Below, piece by piece: positions 1-8,391 of a stretch of 64,000 nucleotides of DNA. Position numbers and translations under genes: made by a program. This DNA is from Flagellimonas sediminis. GTDB taxonomy: Bacteria; Bacteroidota; Bacteroidia; Flavobacteriales; Flavobacteriaceae. Position 1 is the first letter of the stretch; each line of letters begins with the position of its first letter. Location: NCBI RefSeq assembly GCF_010500845.1, contig NZ_JAAAMI010000011.1:55132-119131 (forward strand), read 5' to 3'. The notes under the pieces are model-generated. The model was not told where the DNA came from and did not search any database. It was given only the letters and a program-made list of their open reading frames with translations.

Positions 1-826
1 CCATCACGGAACCACAAAGCATAAAACCAATACCCACCTGATTGGTTGTAAAGGCCAACTCATCCTTCCCATAAATTGAAAACACGGTCTCGAACAAGGT
101 AACCACGAACTGCATCACAAAGGATAAGAGCAACAAAATGATAAAATAGTTACTAAGGGAAAAACTGAATTTGACTGCCCCAGAAGCAATACGATTTTTT
201 ACTTCCGTATTCTTTAGCCATTTTACGATTATAAGCAATACCACAAAGCCCAAAAGAGCTGCCAAAATAAAGGGAACCGAAAAACGGTCTAAGTGGAACA
301 CTCCAAAAGAGTATGTATAGTGTAGGTTCGTTTGCGACAGAAATCCCCCCAGAACAGGGCCAAATATGACACCGGAACTGATAGCGACCCCAGACCAGGC
401 CATTATTTTGGTCCTTCGCTTTTCTGAGGTAATATCACTTAAATAGGCATTACTGACCGGAATGACCGCTGACGTAAAGATGCCCCCTATGATACGGGCC
501 ATATAGAGCATCGACAGGGAAGTGGCAAGACCCGTTAGCAAGTTCATCACGACAAAACCTACAAGCCCCAATAGTATTATAGGTTTTCGGCCATATTTAT
601 CGGAAAGCTTGCCCCAGACGATAACGAACAAGAGCTGGAACAACGGATAAATACTGGTCAACATACCGATATGGAAGTTGATAAGGTCCGTATCCAGATT
701 GTCTTTTAGAGCCAGTCTTTCCGTGTAATACGGAAGGGTAGGCAGTAAAATACCGTACCCGAGCATTACCACAAATAAACTCAACAATACTAAATATATC
801 CTGTGGAGCTTTTCCTTTTTGTCCAT
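1..826 (-). CDS. MFS transporter, C-terminus outside window
   Basis: This is a major facilitator superfamily permease in the inner membrane; about 275 N-terminal codons are visible and the frame runs off the left edge. The reading starts MDKKEKLHRIYLVLLSLF and continues through hydrophobic helices. Between helices 2 and 3 it has the family motif GKLSDKYGRKP, and a motif-C-like SSGVIFGPVLGG follows in the fifth helix. That pattern is typical of 12-helix drug/H+ antiporters of the TetA/Bcr type, but the substrate cannot be read from sequence. Its ATG overlaps the stop of the upstream copper ATPase by one base (TAATG), so the two genes are probably translationally coupled. A role in metal or drug efflux is an inference from that coupling. 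Confidence 0.85.
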   Translation of the reverse strand, partial: MDKKEKLHRIYLVLLSLFVVMLGYGILLPTLPYYTERLALKDNLDTDLINFHIGMLTSIYPLFQLLFVIVWGKLSDKYGRKPIILLGLVGFVVMNLLTGLATSLSMLYMARIIGGIFTSAVIPVSNAYLSDITSEKRRTKIMAWSGVAISSGVIFGPVLGGFLSQTNLHYTYSFGVFHLDRFSVPFILAALLGFVVLLIIVKWLKNTEVKNRIASGAVKFSFSLSNYFIILLLLSFVMQFVVTLFETVFSIYGKDELAFTTNQVGIGFMLCGSVM

Positions 827-2826
827 TATTTTTTAGCGATTTTTCTTTTCAACAATTGGGCATTAATGGCTACAATGATTGTGCTCAAGCTCATAAATAC
901 AGCTGCTATAGCTGGCCCCAGCACAAAACCTGAGGCATAGAAAACGCCCGCAGCCAGCGGAATGGCAACCACATTATAACCGGTGGCCCATATCAGGTTC
1001 TGGATCATCTTATTGTAAGTTGCTTTCCCGAACAATATGAGGTTGGCGATATCCTTTGGATTGCTGTTTACCAAAATAATATCGGCTGTTTCGGCAGCAA
1101 TATCAGAACCAGAACCTACAGCAACGCCAACATTGGCCTGTGCTAATGCAGGTGCATCATTTACACCATCGCCTGTCATGGCAACAAATTCTCCTTTATC
1201 TTGTAGGTCTTTTACAATTTCCACTTTTTGGTGTGGTAAAACTTCTGCATAATAGCCATCCAATCCTAATTTATCGCTTACAGCTTTGGCGGTTTTCTCA
1301 TTATCACCAGTTGCCATATATACTTTGATATTATTCTTTTTAAAGGTTTTTATAGCCTCAGCCGATTCTGGTCTAATCTCATCAGAGAGTGCAATATAAC
1401 CTGCTAATTTTCCATCTATCAACACAAATACTACGGTTTCGGCAGCATCGCTATACGCATCATCAGGAATGGCGATCTTTTCGTCACGCAGATAGCCCGG
1501 GCTTACTACTTTTATCTCCTTGCCTTCTACATTGGCCTCGACACCTTTTCCAGTTATGGAATTAAATTTTTCAGGCTTTGGAATAGTCACCTTATCTGCT
1601 TTTACCTTTTTAATGATACCTACAGCAATAGGATGTTCAGAGCTTTGTTCCAGCGCACTCGCTAAACGCAAAATTTCATCTACAGAATAAGTTTCTGAAA
1701 CTGATTCTATTCGGGTAACTCCAAAATCTCCTTTAGTTAAAGTTCCTGTTTTATCAAATAATAAAGCTGATATTTTACGCGATTCTTCAAAGGCTGTTCT
1801 ATTCCGGATTAACAATCCATTTTGAGCTGAAACTGCAGTTGAAATTGCCACTACCAAAGGAATAGCAAGACCCAATGCGTGTGGACAAGCAATAACCATA
1901 ACGGTTACCATACGTTCTAAAGCATACACAAATGGAAAGCCTAAAATTAACCAAACTGCAAGTGTTCCAAATCCAATAGCTAAAGCAATATAAGTTAACC
2001 ATTTTGCAGCCCTATCAGATAGGTTTTGCATCTTGGACTTGGTGCGTTGCGCTTCGTCAACCATCTTTATTACTTTGCTAAGATAGCTGTCTTTTCCGGT
2101 ATGCTCTACCTTGACTTTTAAGGTGCTATTGCCGTTTATAGCACCACCAATAACCTTATCATCCAGTTCTTTTTTAACAGGTTTGGACTCTCCAGTAAGC
2201 ATAGATTCATTAAGGTAGCTAGAACCTTCAGTTATCACACCATCTGCTGGAATTTTTTCACCTGGTTTAATTAAGATGATATCATCTTTTATAAGGTCGT
2301 CCAACTTTACATCTTGAATGGTATCTCCAACGACTTTATGTGCCTCTGAAGGTAACATGCTTACCAATAATTGTAAGGCTTTTGATGCTCCTAAAACACT
2401 CTTCATTTCTATCCAATGCCCCAAAAGCATAATAACGATAAGGGTACTTAATTCCCAAAAGAAGTCTTCGCCCTTGAGTCCGAAAACGGTTGCAGTGCTA
2501 TAAAAATAAGCAACACTAATGGCCATGGATATTAGCGTCATCATACCAGCACCTTTGGTTTTCATTTCACCATAAAATCCTTTTAAAAATGGCCAAGCAC
2601 CCCAGAAATAAACAAACGAAGAGAGTGCAAATAGGTAATAAGGATTACCGGGAAGTCGAAAATCATAACCAAAAAATTCCTGGATCATTGGTGAGAAGAA
2701 CAGAATTGGGATGGTAATTACCAATGATACCCAAAACCGTTTTCTAAAATCCGCAACCATCATTTTATGGTGGTCGTGTCCCGCCATTCCCATTGGTGCA
2801 TTGCCGTCATGACTGGAATGGTCCAT
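826..2826 (-). CDS. copB: CopB-like heavy-metal P-type ATPase (CPH type)
   Basis: P1B-type ATPase that probably exports copper or silver across the inner membrane. Visible landmarks: a Met/His-rich N-terminus (residues 1-23), TGES (211-214), the membrane metal motif CPH (314-316), the phosphorylation site DKTGT (358-362), the HP motif (398-399) and GDGVND (552-557). CPH rather than CPC places it in the CopB-like P1B-3 group. There is no N-terminal CxxC HMA domain; the His-rich tail takes that place. The first in-frame ATG lies inside the stem of a palindrome. A better start at 2891-2889 is out of frame because of an apparent 32-bp insertion (see findings), so the present N-terminus may be shorter than the ancestral one. 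The MFS gene follows with a one-base overlap. Confidence 0.9.
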   Translation of the reverse strand: MDHSSHDGNAPMGMAGHDHHKMMVADFRKRFWVSLVITIPILFFSPMIQEFFGYDFRLPGNPYYLFALSSFVYFWGAWPFLKGFYGEMKTKGAGMMTLISMAISVAYFYSTATVFGLKGEDFFWELSTLIVIMLLGHWIEMKSVLGASKALQLLVSMLPSEAHKVVGDTIQDVKLDDLIKDDIILIKPGEKIPADGVITEGSSYLNESMLTGESKPVKKELDDKVIGGAINGNSTLKVKVEHTGKDSYLSKVIKMVDEAQRTKSKMQNLSDRAAKWLTYIALAIGFGTLAVWLILGFPFVYALERMVTVMVIACPHALGLAIPLVVAISTAVSAQNGLLIRNRTAFEESRKISALLFDKTGTLTKGDFGVTRIESVSETYSVDEILRLASALEQSSEHPIAVGIIKKVKADKVTIPKPEKFNSITGKGVEANVEGKEIKVVSPGYLRDEKIAIPDDAYSDAAETVVFVLIDGKLAGYIALSDEIRPESAEAIKTFKKNNIKVYMATGDNEKTAKAVSDKLGLDGYYAEVLPHQKVEIVKDLQDKGEFVAMTGDGVNDAPALAQANVGVAVGSGSDIAAETADIILVNSNPKDIANLILFGKATYNKMIQNLIWATGYNVVAIPLAAGVFYASGFVLGPAIAAVFMSLSTIIVAINAQLLKRKIAKK

Positions 2827-2857
2827 CCCTGCCTCGCCGGCAGGCAGGGATGGACCA
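2819..2857. repeat. Palindromic repeat at the copB start
   Basis: Perfect 16-bp arms (2819-2834 and 2842-2857) enclose a 7-base loop rich in G and C. The copB ATG (2826-2824) lies inside the right-hand part as read on the minus strand. The element looks like a small mobile palindrome; the motif ATGG occurs at both edges like a short duplication. Confidence 0.75.
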
Positions 2858-2927
2858 TTTTTTTGTCCTTGTGATCTTTGTGGTTTTCCATGTTTATTAA
2901 ATTAAGTTTTCTGTATTATTCTATTTT

Positions 2928-4070
2928 TTAAAAATTCCATTTTAAACGGGTATATATTGTATTGAACAATAAATCAAAATTATTTGTATTTCCAAACAAA
3001 CTCTGTGAAATAATGGACAAATCAAATTGTTCGCCCATTATGATATTCAGGGACGGGTTTATAAAAACCGCATTATCGGCGGGGGAATACAGAATGTTCA
3101 TTGCTACGTTTGTTATGGCACTGAATTCATAGGATAGCTGGGCAAAAAGGTTGTGCGTAAAAGGAGACAGGTTTTTTACATCCAGATTTATTGAAACCAA
3201 ATTTTCAATGGCATTTTGATTCGCCCCGGATGAATTGTAAAAATACGCCCCATACAGGTACAGCGAATTTGGAAGGGCATAGTCCACCGAGACCGAAGAA
3301 ATAAACGTTCCGGAATCCCCGGCAAAGTTTTGGTAATTCCTAAAATAAGAGAGTTCCGTCTTAAGTCCCGCGTTCCTGATATTTCCCGCCCATCCGGCCC
3401 CGGCCACAATATCGCGTTTATAGATCCCTCCGAGCAATTGTATATCGTAATTCCATTTATTGAACTTGTACAGTGCCGCGGCAATCAGTTCATCCGGGTC
3501 ATCGGTGATCTTTACCGCCATATCCAATGTATAGTCCGTATCCTTAAAATACTGTACTCGCAGGGCATCGCTGCCCGGCCGTTCCTCATAATCGAAATCA
3601 ATAAAAGAATAGGCGTTGAAAATGTCGTTGGGGTTGAATATCCTGTCCACGCCCCAATTCACCCTTTGCCTACCCAAAGTAACCTGCCAACTGGTACCCT
3701 GCCATTGTGCCCAAAAACGGTCCAGGGTTGTGTTTAAGAGAACATCCTTTTTTTCCACAATATTGGCCGAGAGGTCGATTATCCCATCGTCCTCAATCCC
3801 GGTCAACAACGGATTGGCCGTAATTTGGTCCCCCACAAACAGCCTGTTCCTTACTTCAATGCCAACTTTCCAACTATCGGACGGATACCACCTGAAGTTG
3901 AGCCGGTTATGGAGCAGGGAGTTGGTGGTAATGGAATCCAGATCCGTAAAGGAAGTGGCCTGGAGCCCTTTTACATAACCGTTCAGTTCCCATTTCTTTT
4001 CTTCGGCCTGCGCCATTGCCTTGCTGTTGTATAACACTATCAATAATAGGGTATAGAGGTAAAACTTCAT
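2928..4070 (-). CDS. Outer-membrane beta-barrel protein of the ABC operon
   Basis: A 380-residue secreted protein with a signal peptide (MKFYLYTLLLIVLYNSKAMA, then QAEEKK). The remainder is made of alternating amphipathic strands rich in Tyr, Trp, Asn and Asp, and it ends in an aromatic residue (RLKWNF), as outer-membrane barrels do. It resembles DUF1302/alginate-export-like barrels in general style, but I cannot name the family with certainty. Its ATG overlaps the stop of the ATPase gene by four bases (ATGA), so it belongs to the LolA-FtsX-FtsX-ATPase operon. Inferred role: the outer-membrane exit or acceptor of that transport system. Confidence 0.7.
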   Translation of the reverse strand: MKFYLYTLLLIVLYNSKAMAQAEEKKWELNGYVKGLQATSFTDLDSITTNSLLHNRLNFRWYPSDSWKVGIEVRNRLFVGDQITANPLLTGIEDDGIIDLSANIVEKKDVLLNTTLDRFWAQWQGTSWQVTLGRQRVNWGVDRIFNPNDIFNAYSFIDFDYEERPGSDALRVQYFKDTDYTLDMAVKITDDPDELIAAALYKFNKWNYDIQLLGGIYKRDIVAGAGWAGNIRNAGLKTELSYFRNYQNFAGDSGTFISSVSVDYALPNSLYLYGAYFYNSSGANQNAIENLVSINLDVKNLSPFTHNLFAQLSYEFSAITNVAMNILYSPADNAVFINPSLNIIMGEQFDLSIISQSLFGNTNNFDLLFNTIYTRLKWNF

Positions 4071-4777
4071 TGCCTTGCTAATGCCTGCTCGGTATTTTGT
4101 TGTATGTCGGACACTACTTTGCCGTCTTCGAGCGTTATCACCCGCCTCGCTCTTTTTATCACCCGTGGGTCGTGGGTTGAAAAAATAAAAGTGATATGCT
4201 CTTCCTTATTTAATTTCAGCATAATATCCAATAAGTTTTCCGCCGATTTTGAATCCAGGTTTGCCGTGGGTTCATCGGCCAGCACAAACCGGGGTTTGGA
4301 AGCCAGGGCCCTGGCCACGGCGACCCTTTGTTGCTGCCCGCCTGAAAGTTGTGATGGTTTTGAGCCCGATTTATCTTTTAGGCCAACGGCTTCCAACATT
4401 TCTTTTGTTCGGTCCTCACGTTTCTTCGTAGGCCAGTTTTGCAACAGCATTATAAACTCGATATTCTCCTTGGCCGAAAGCACCGGTATCAGGTTATAGG
4501 CCTGAAAGACAAAGCCGATGTGCCTTAACCTGAAATCGATCAGTTTGCCCCCGGATAATTTCAGGATGTCGCTGCCATCGATCATTACCGAACCGTTACT
4601 GGCATCGTCCAAACCACCGATAACATTTAGTAATGTGGTCTTGCCCGAGCCCGATGGCCCAACAATGGCGGTAAATTCCCCTTTTTCAAAGTTTAGGTTT
4701 ACCTTATTTAGGGCATACACCGGAATGGTATCCGGATTGTATATCTTGCTTACGTCTTTTGTTTCTATGACATTCAT
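4067..4777 (-). CDS. ABC transporter ATPase, MacB/LolD type
   Basis: A 236-residue cytoplasmic ATP-binding subunit. It has Walker A GPSGSGKTT (about residues 40-48), the Q-loop VFQAYNLIP, the signature LSGGQQQRVAVARAL, Walker B FVLADEPT and the switch His in STHDP. The short length and the LIPVLSAKENIE segment are typical of LolD/MacB ATPases that power FtsX-like permeases. It lies 11 bases behind the second permease and overlaps the barrel gene, so it very likely energises both permeases of this operon. Confidence 0.93.
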   Translation of the reverse strand: MNVIETKDVSKIYNPDTIPVYALNKVNLNFEKGEFTAIVGPSGSGKTTLLNVIGGLDDASNGSVMIDGSDILKLSGGKLIDFRLRHIGFVFQAYNLIPVLSAKENIEFIMLLQNWPTKKREDRTKEMLEAVGLKDKSGSKPSQLSGGQQQRVAVARALASKPRFVLADEPTANLDSKSAENLLDIMLKLNKEEHITFIFSTHDPRVIKRARRVITLEDGKVVSDIQQNTEQALARQ

Positions 4778-4788
4778 GACTTTTTGTA

Positions 4789-6018
4789 TTAATTTTGTTT
4801 GCTAATAGCTTCGTTAGGTTTTAACATTAAGGCCTTTACGGCCGGATAGATGGAAGTGAGCACAGCTGTAAGGATGACCAAAACGGTTATCAACACATAG
4901 ACCCTGGGTTCCAATGTTGGATAAACAACGTCACTAAAACCCCAACCTGATAAGGCTTCAGAAAACAGGCTCAAGTTGATACCGTTATAACTAAGGATTG
5001 AAACGGTAACAAATCCAATAAGCATCCCCACGGCACCGCCCAAAATAGAAAGGTAGGTGGTTTCCACAACAATCATGGTAAATACACGCCGCCTGTTCAT
5101 TCCAATGGCCATTAATATCCCCAATTCCTTGTAACGTTCCAATATGGACATCAACATGGTATTTACTATCCCAAAGGCAAGTGCAATAAGCACAATTATA
5201 GTCATTATAATATCCATTTGGTAAATCATATCGCTGATAAGTTCCAATTCAGGATTTGCCTGCCGCCAATCTTGGACCAATACATCCGGTTGGCTGAATT
5301 TTGACTGTAGGAAAGCAAGATAAGTGGCTAATTGTTCAGGTTCTTTGAGCTTAATAACTATCTTGTTGTATTGCCCTTCAATTCCTGCCAGTTTGGTGAC
5401 ATCATAAAGGTCGGCATAAACTAACATTTCCTCATCCCTAGTTTGGGTGGCATTGTATAGGCCTGTAATCCTGAACGTTGAGGATATCAATTCCCCGCTT
5501 TTGCCTTCAAAGCCCAATACTACTTTATTCCCTGGTTTTACATTGAGTTTTTTGGCCAGCCTTTCGCCAAGGATAATTGGGTTCCTTACCTTCTGGCTAA
5601 GGTATTCCCCAGTAGCCAACCTTGATTTTAGCATTGTGGTTTTTTCTTCTGCCCCGGGCAATATACCTATAAGGATTACATTGGAAGAATTGCCGGCCGA
5701 GGCGATGATACCTGATACTTCGGTACGAGCCGTGGCGGCTTTTACTTCATCATCCGTTCTAATTTCCTTCAGTATTCTTTCCCCGTTAGGGATGGTTATG
5801 GTCAATTTTTCGTTCTTTATAAAATCGGGGTTCTGGATTTGTATATGCCCGTACTTATATTCAATACCATCCTTTAAGGCTTCCATGTGCAAACTATCCG
5901 AAACGGCCAGAATAATAACCGTTGCCCAAATACCAATTGCCAATGAAATGACCACGACCAGGCTTCGGGTCGTGTTCCTCCAGATATTTCTCCATGCTAT
6001 TTTTAAAAGTGTTTTCAT
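4789..6018 (-). CDS. FtsX/MacB-like ABC permease
   Basis: A 409-residue inner-membrane permease. One N-terminal helix (about 20-40, after the WRNIWRN motif) is followed by a large periplasmic MacB-type domain (about 45-260). Three C-terminal helices follow, with the FtsX segment IVNTMLMSILERYKELGIL (about 285-303). It is homologous in plan to the permease just upstream in the operon and they probably form a heterodimer, as LolC/LolE do. What is moved (lipoprotein, lipid or a periplasmic ligand) is not visible in the sequence. Confidence 0.88.
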   Translation of the reverse strand: MKTLLKIAWRNIWRNTTRSLVVVISLAIGIWATVIILAVSDSLHMEALKDGIEYKYGHIQIQNPDFIKNEKLTITIPNGERILKEIRTDDEVKAATARTEVSGIIASAGNSSNVILIGILPGAEEKTTMLKSRLATGEYLSQKVRNPIILGERLAKKLNVKPGNKVVLGFEGKSGELISSTFRITGLYNATQTRDEEMLVYADLYDVTKLAGIEGQYNKIVIKLKEPEQLATYLAFLQSKFSQPDVLVQDWRQANPELELISDMIYQMDIIMTIIVLIALAFGIVNTMLMSILERYKELGILMAIGMNRRRVFTMIVVETTYLSILGGAVGMLIGFVTVSILSYNGINLSLFSEALSGWGFSDVVYPTLEPRVYVLITVLVILTAVLTSIYPAVKALMLKPNEAISKQN

Positions 6019-6118
6019 GTGTTTATATTTATTGTTTTTTAACTGTCACATGCGGTTCGCTATTAATCATTCCCTTGGGTGATAACGCTTTTAGCATGCT
6101 CGTTTCATCTGTCGATAT

Positions 6119-7330
6119 TTATTTTTTTGATGCCACAGGCTTTAAACTTGAAATCTGATGTATGGCATAAATTGACAATAGGATCGAAATGACAAGTATG
6201 ATCAGGGTATGTTTTGTGAAAACACCAAAATCGACCGTAGTGGGCATTATGGGGTCAATCCCAAACGATTCCCAACCGTCCGCTACCTTGCCACGAAATT
6301 GGATGGGATTTACCTTGAAATAATTAACAATAGGATAGCTCGCTAAAAAACCCAGGACTGCACCAAAAAGTGCCATAAAAAATGTTTCGATCAATACCAT
6401 AAGCTGCATTACCTTTTTCCGCATACCAATGGACAATAATATTCGTAACTCGGTCATCCGTTCGTGCGCCATCATTATAATGGTGCCGAGAATGCTAAAA
6501 CTAATAAGTACATAAAGTAGCACTACTATAATGACGCGTAGCGCGTCTATAAGGCCGATGGACTGGGTGAGCATTGGCAACATTTCCTGCCAGGGTTTGA
6601 CGATAAAATCAGTATTCAGGTTAGGTTTCAAGTTCGCTATAGCCTGTTCCTGGGGTTGGTTTGGCCTCAAAAAGACCGGGATGGAAGTAACCCTGTCATA
6701 GGCACCATACAAGAATTGGGCATCCTCAAGTTTTAGTATCACAATATTGTTGTCCAGGTCCGGGGAGCCCAGCCTTATAATGCCGGAAACTTCATATTTA
6801 TCGGCAGCACTGGCACCGTGATAGCCTTCGCCCACCAGCACCAGGCTGTCCCCGACCGAAATATTCATTTTTTCGGCCAACCCTTTGCCTACCAAAGCCT
6901 GATTGTTGGTTTCGCCAAGATAGTTTCCCTGGATGATCTTTTTATCAAAACCTGTTATATTTTTCTCCTTATCGGGATCTATGCCCATTACCAATGTGCC
7001 CTTGGTCATCTTATTGGTAGCTGCCAGCGCAACCGATTCCAGGCGGTATGAAAAGCCTTTTATTCCTTCCGTGCCTTCAAGTGCCGTTTCCAGGCTGTCA
7101 TTTGGCACAAAGGAATTGTGGAGCGATTTATCCTCCCAATACCCTTCCTGCTGAATTTGAAAATGCCCGCTGTACACGCCCACCAGGCTATCTACCATCT
7201 GTTTGTTCAGGCCCAGTAGCAGGCTGTCCATTATATTGGCTAAAATTATTGCGAAAACTATGGAAGCTACTGTTATCAGGGTCCTTCGCCTGTTTCTCCA
7301 TAAGTTTCGCCAGGATAGTTTAATAATCAT
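6119..7330 (-). CDS. FtsX/MacB-like ABC permease
   Basis: A 403-residue permease with the same plan as its neighbour: N-terminal WRNLWRNRRRT and a membrane helix, a periplasmic domain, then three helices. The FtsX signature region reads MMAHERMTELRILLSIGM. It starts directly after the LolA-like gene without a gap. About 100 bases separate it from the next permease; that spacer ends in the A/T-rich leader seen before several genes here. The pairing of two different FtsX permeases with a LolA-like partner recalls the LolCDE/LolA arrangement but with a separate outer-membrane barrel. Confidence 0.88.
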   Translation of the reverse strand: MIIKLSWRNLWRNRRRTLITVASIVFAIILANIMDSLLLGLNKQMVDSLVGVYSGHFQIQQEGYWEDKSLHNSFVPNDSLETALEGTEGIKGFSYRLESVALAATNKMTKGTLVMGIDPDKEKNITGFDKKIIQGNYLGETNNQALVGKGLAEKMNISVGDSLVLVGEGYHGASAADKYEVSGIIRLGSPDLDNNIVILKLEDAQFLYGAYDRVTSIPVFLRPNQPQEQAIANLKPNLNTDFIVKPWQEMLPMLTQSIGLIDALRVIIVVLLYVLISFSILGTIIMMAHERMTELRILLSIGMRKKVMQLMVLIETFFMALFGAVLGFLASYPIVNYFKVNPIQFRGKVADGWESFGIDPIMPTTVDFGVFTKHTLIILVISILLSIYAIHQISSLKPVASKK

Positions 7331-8098
7331 TTATTTAAGGTTTTTTAGGTTTCTTAAAGAGAAAAAATTATCATCCATAGGTTGGTCAAATGCTATGGAT
7401 TTATATTCCAAAGTGGTTTTATTGCCAGGTTCATCGGCCGGGGTTATCTCCAAAAGGCTGGTTACGGTGCGGCCTCCCATTGTTTTAATGTTCTTGCCCA
7501 ACAGGGTGTTTACCAGTTCCCCTTCTTCATCGTAATAGGCCAGTTTCAGGAAAAGGGATTCTTCCACATCTACCCAGGCTTCCACCTTTCCCCAGACCAC
7601 GGAGGCTTCCTCTTTGGGTTTTAAAAGGATCTTGTAGGCTTCCCTGCCGCTTATTTCTTCCTTCCCTATCAGTATATGGTCGTAATCATTGACCATGGAA
7701 GATTGCTTTACCAGATCGTCATTGGTAAAATCGGAGCCCATCCAACTTTGCATCATACTGGATGGCGGAAGCTTTATACTGCGCTCTATACGGGGCACCC
7801 AGTTGTAGATCTCGTCCCCCCTTTTCAGGAAGGCCGTTCCCTGGTCCCTTGCCGGACCTGTTATTAAAATCATCATAAGATCGTTTCCCTTTGTCCATAA
7901 TTTTAAATCTATTTCTCGGGTCCATTTGGGCCGTATGATCTTTAAGGTCATCGTGCTGGAACTGGTCTTGCCGAGTCTTTTGTTGTCGGCTTTTTCTATA
8001 ATATCCCTGGCGTTGTCCTGGACAGGGGCTGTGCCACTTATAAGGAACAGGGTAATGGTGGCCATGGAAGCAAGTTTGATAAATGATTTAGTTTTCAT
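7331..8098 (-). CDS. LolA-like outer-membrane lipoprotein-sorting protein
   Basis: A periplasmic LolA-superfamily protein of about 255 residues. The chosen start gives MKTKSFIKLASMATITLFLISG, a clean signal peptide; an ATG eight codons upstream is possible. The mature part begins QDNARDIIEKADNKRLGK and continues with the antiparallel-sheet pattern of this superfamily (WTREIDLKLW, GTAFLKRGDEIYNWVP, KVEAWVD). It resembles the uncharacterised LolA-like family that sits beside RND or FtsX exporters rather than classic LolA. It is the first gene of the five-gene transport operon and probably carries a hydrophobic ligand across the periplasm. Confidence 0.8.
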   Translation of the reverse strand: MKTKSFIKLASMATITLFLISGTAPVQDNARDIIEKADNKRLGKTSSSTMTLKIIRPKWTREIDLKLWTKGNDLMMILITGPARDQGTAFLKRGDEIYNWVPRIERSIKLPPSSMMQSWMGSDFTNDDLVKQSSMVNDYDHILIGKEEISGREAYKILLKPKEEASVVWGKVEAWVDVEESLFLKLAYYDEEGELVNTLLGKNIKTMGGRTVTSLLEITPADEPGNKTTLEYKSIAFDQPMDDNFFSLRNLKNLK

Positions 8099-8133
8099 AT
8101 GTTGATATTTATTGTTTTTCAATGGTTATATGG

Positions 8134-8190
8134 AATCGCCTTATATCTTCATTGGTGTTTGCTTTCGCAAACTTGTTGTTAATGGCGATT
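8134..8190. repeat. Nested stem-loop upstream of the LolA-like operon
   Basis: An outer stem AATCGCC/GGCGATT (8134-8140 and 8184-8190) encloses a perfect inner hairpin with 6-bp arms and a four-base loop (8157-8172). It sits between the 3' end of a gene relic and the operon start, so it may act as a leader structure or an end signal. No T-run follows on the minus strand. Confidence 0.4.
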
Positions 8191-8211
8191 TCATACTGTT
8201 CTATTTAAATG

Positions 8212-8343
8212 TTATCGTAATTTTTTTCTCATTGCTTCTGAAATGTTTTCAGCATATACGCCATAGGCATCCACCAGAAGGCCCTTAATTCCATTTTTTG
8301 ATGAAATGGCATAGAGAACGCTATTGTCATCGGTACTCCTCAT
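8212..8343 (-). pseudogene. 43-codon gene remnant behind enolase
   Basis: A short frame from an ATG at 8343 encodes MRSTDDNSVLYAISSKNG, then KGLLVDAYGVYAENISEAMR and KKLR. It looks like a well-folded C-terminus (strand, strand, helix) rather than random translation. The frame also runs upstream, in phase with enolase, to the enolase stop codon, with residues such as NDTFSTFEG before the ATG. I do not recognise the parent family. The most likely reading is the 3' end of a gene removed by a deletion that now abuts enolase; a genuine small protein is possible. Confidence 0.4.
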
Positions 8344-8391
8344 GCCTTCAAAAGTGGAAAATGTATCATTAGCCCTACTATTCGTCAGGTG

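Noticed and set aside
2819..2864. Hairpin followed by a T-run on the plus strand, looking like a terminator
   Set aside because: No gene on the plus strand leads into it; on the minus strand it lies at the start of copB, so it is better explained as an inserted palindrome.
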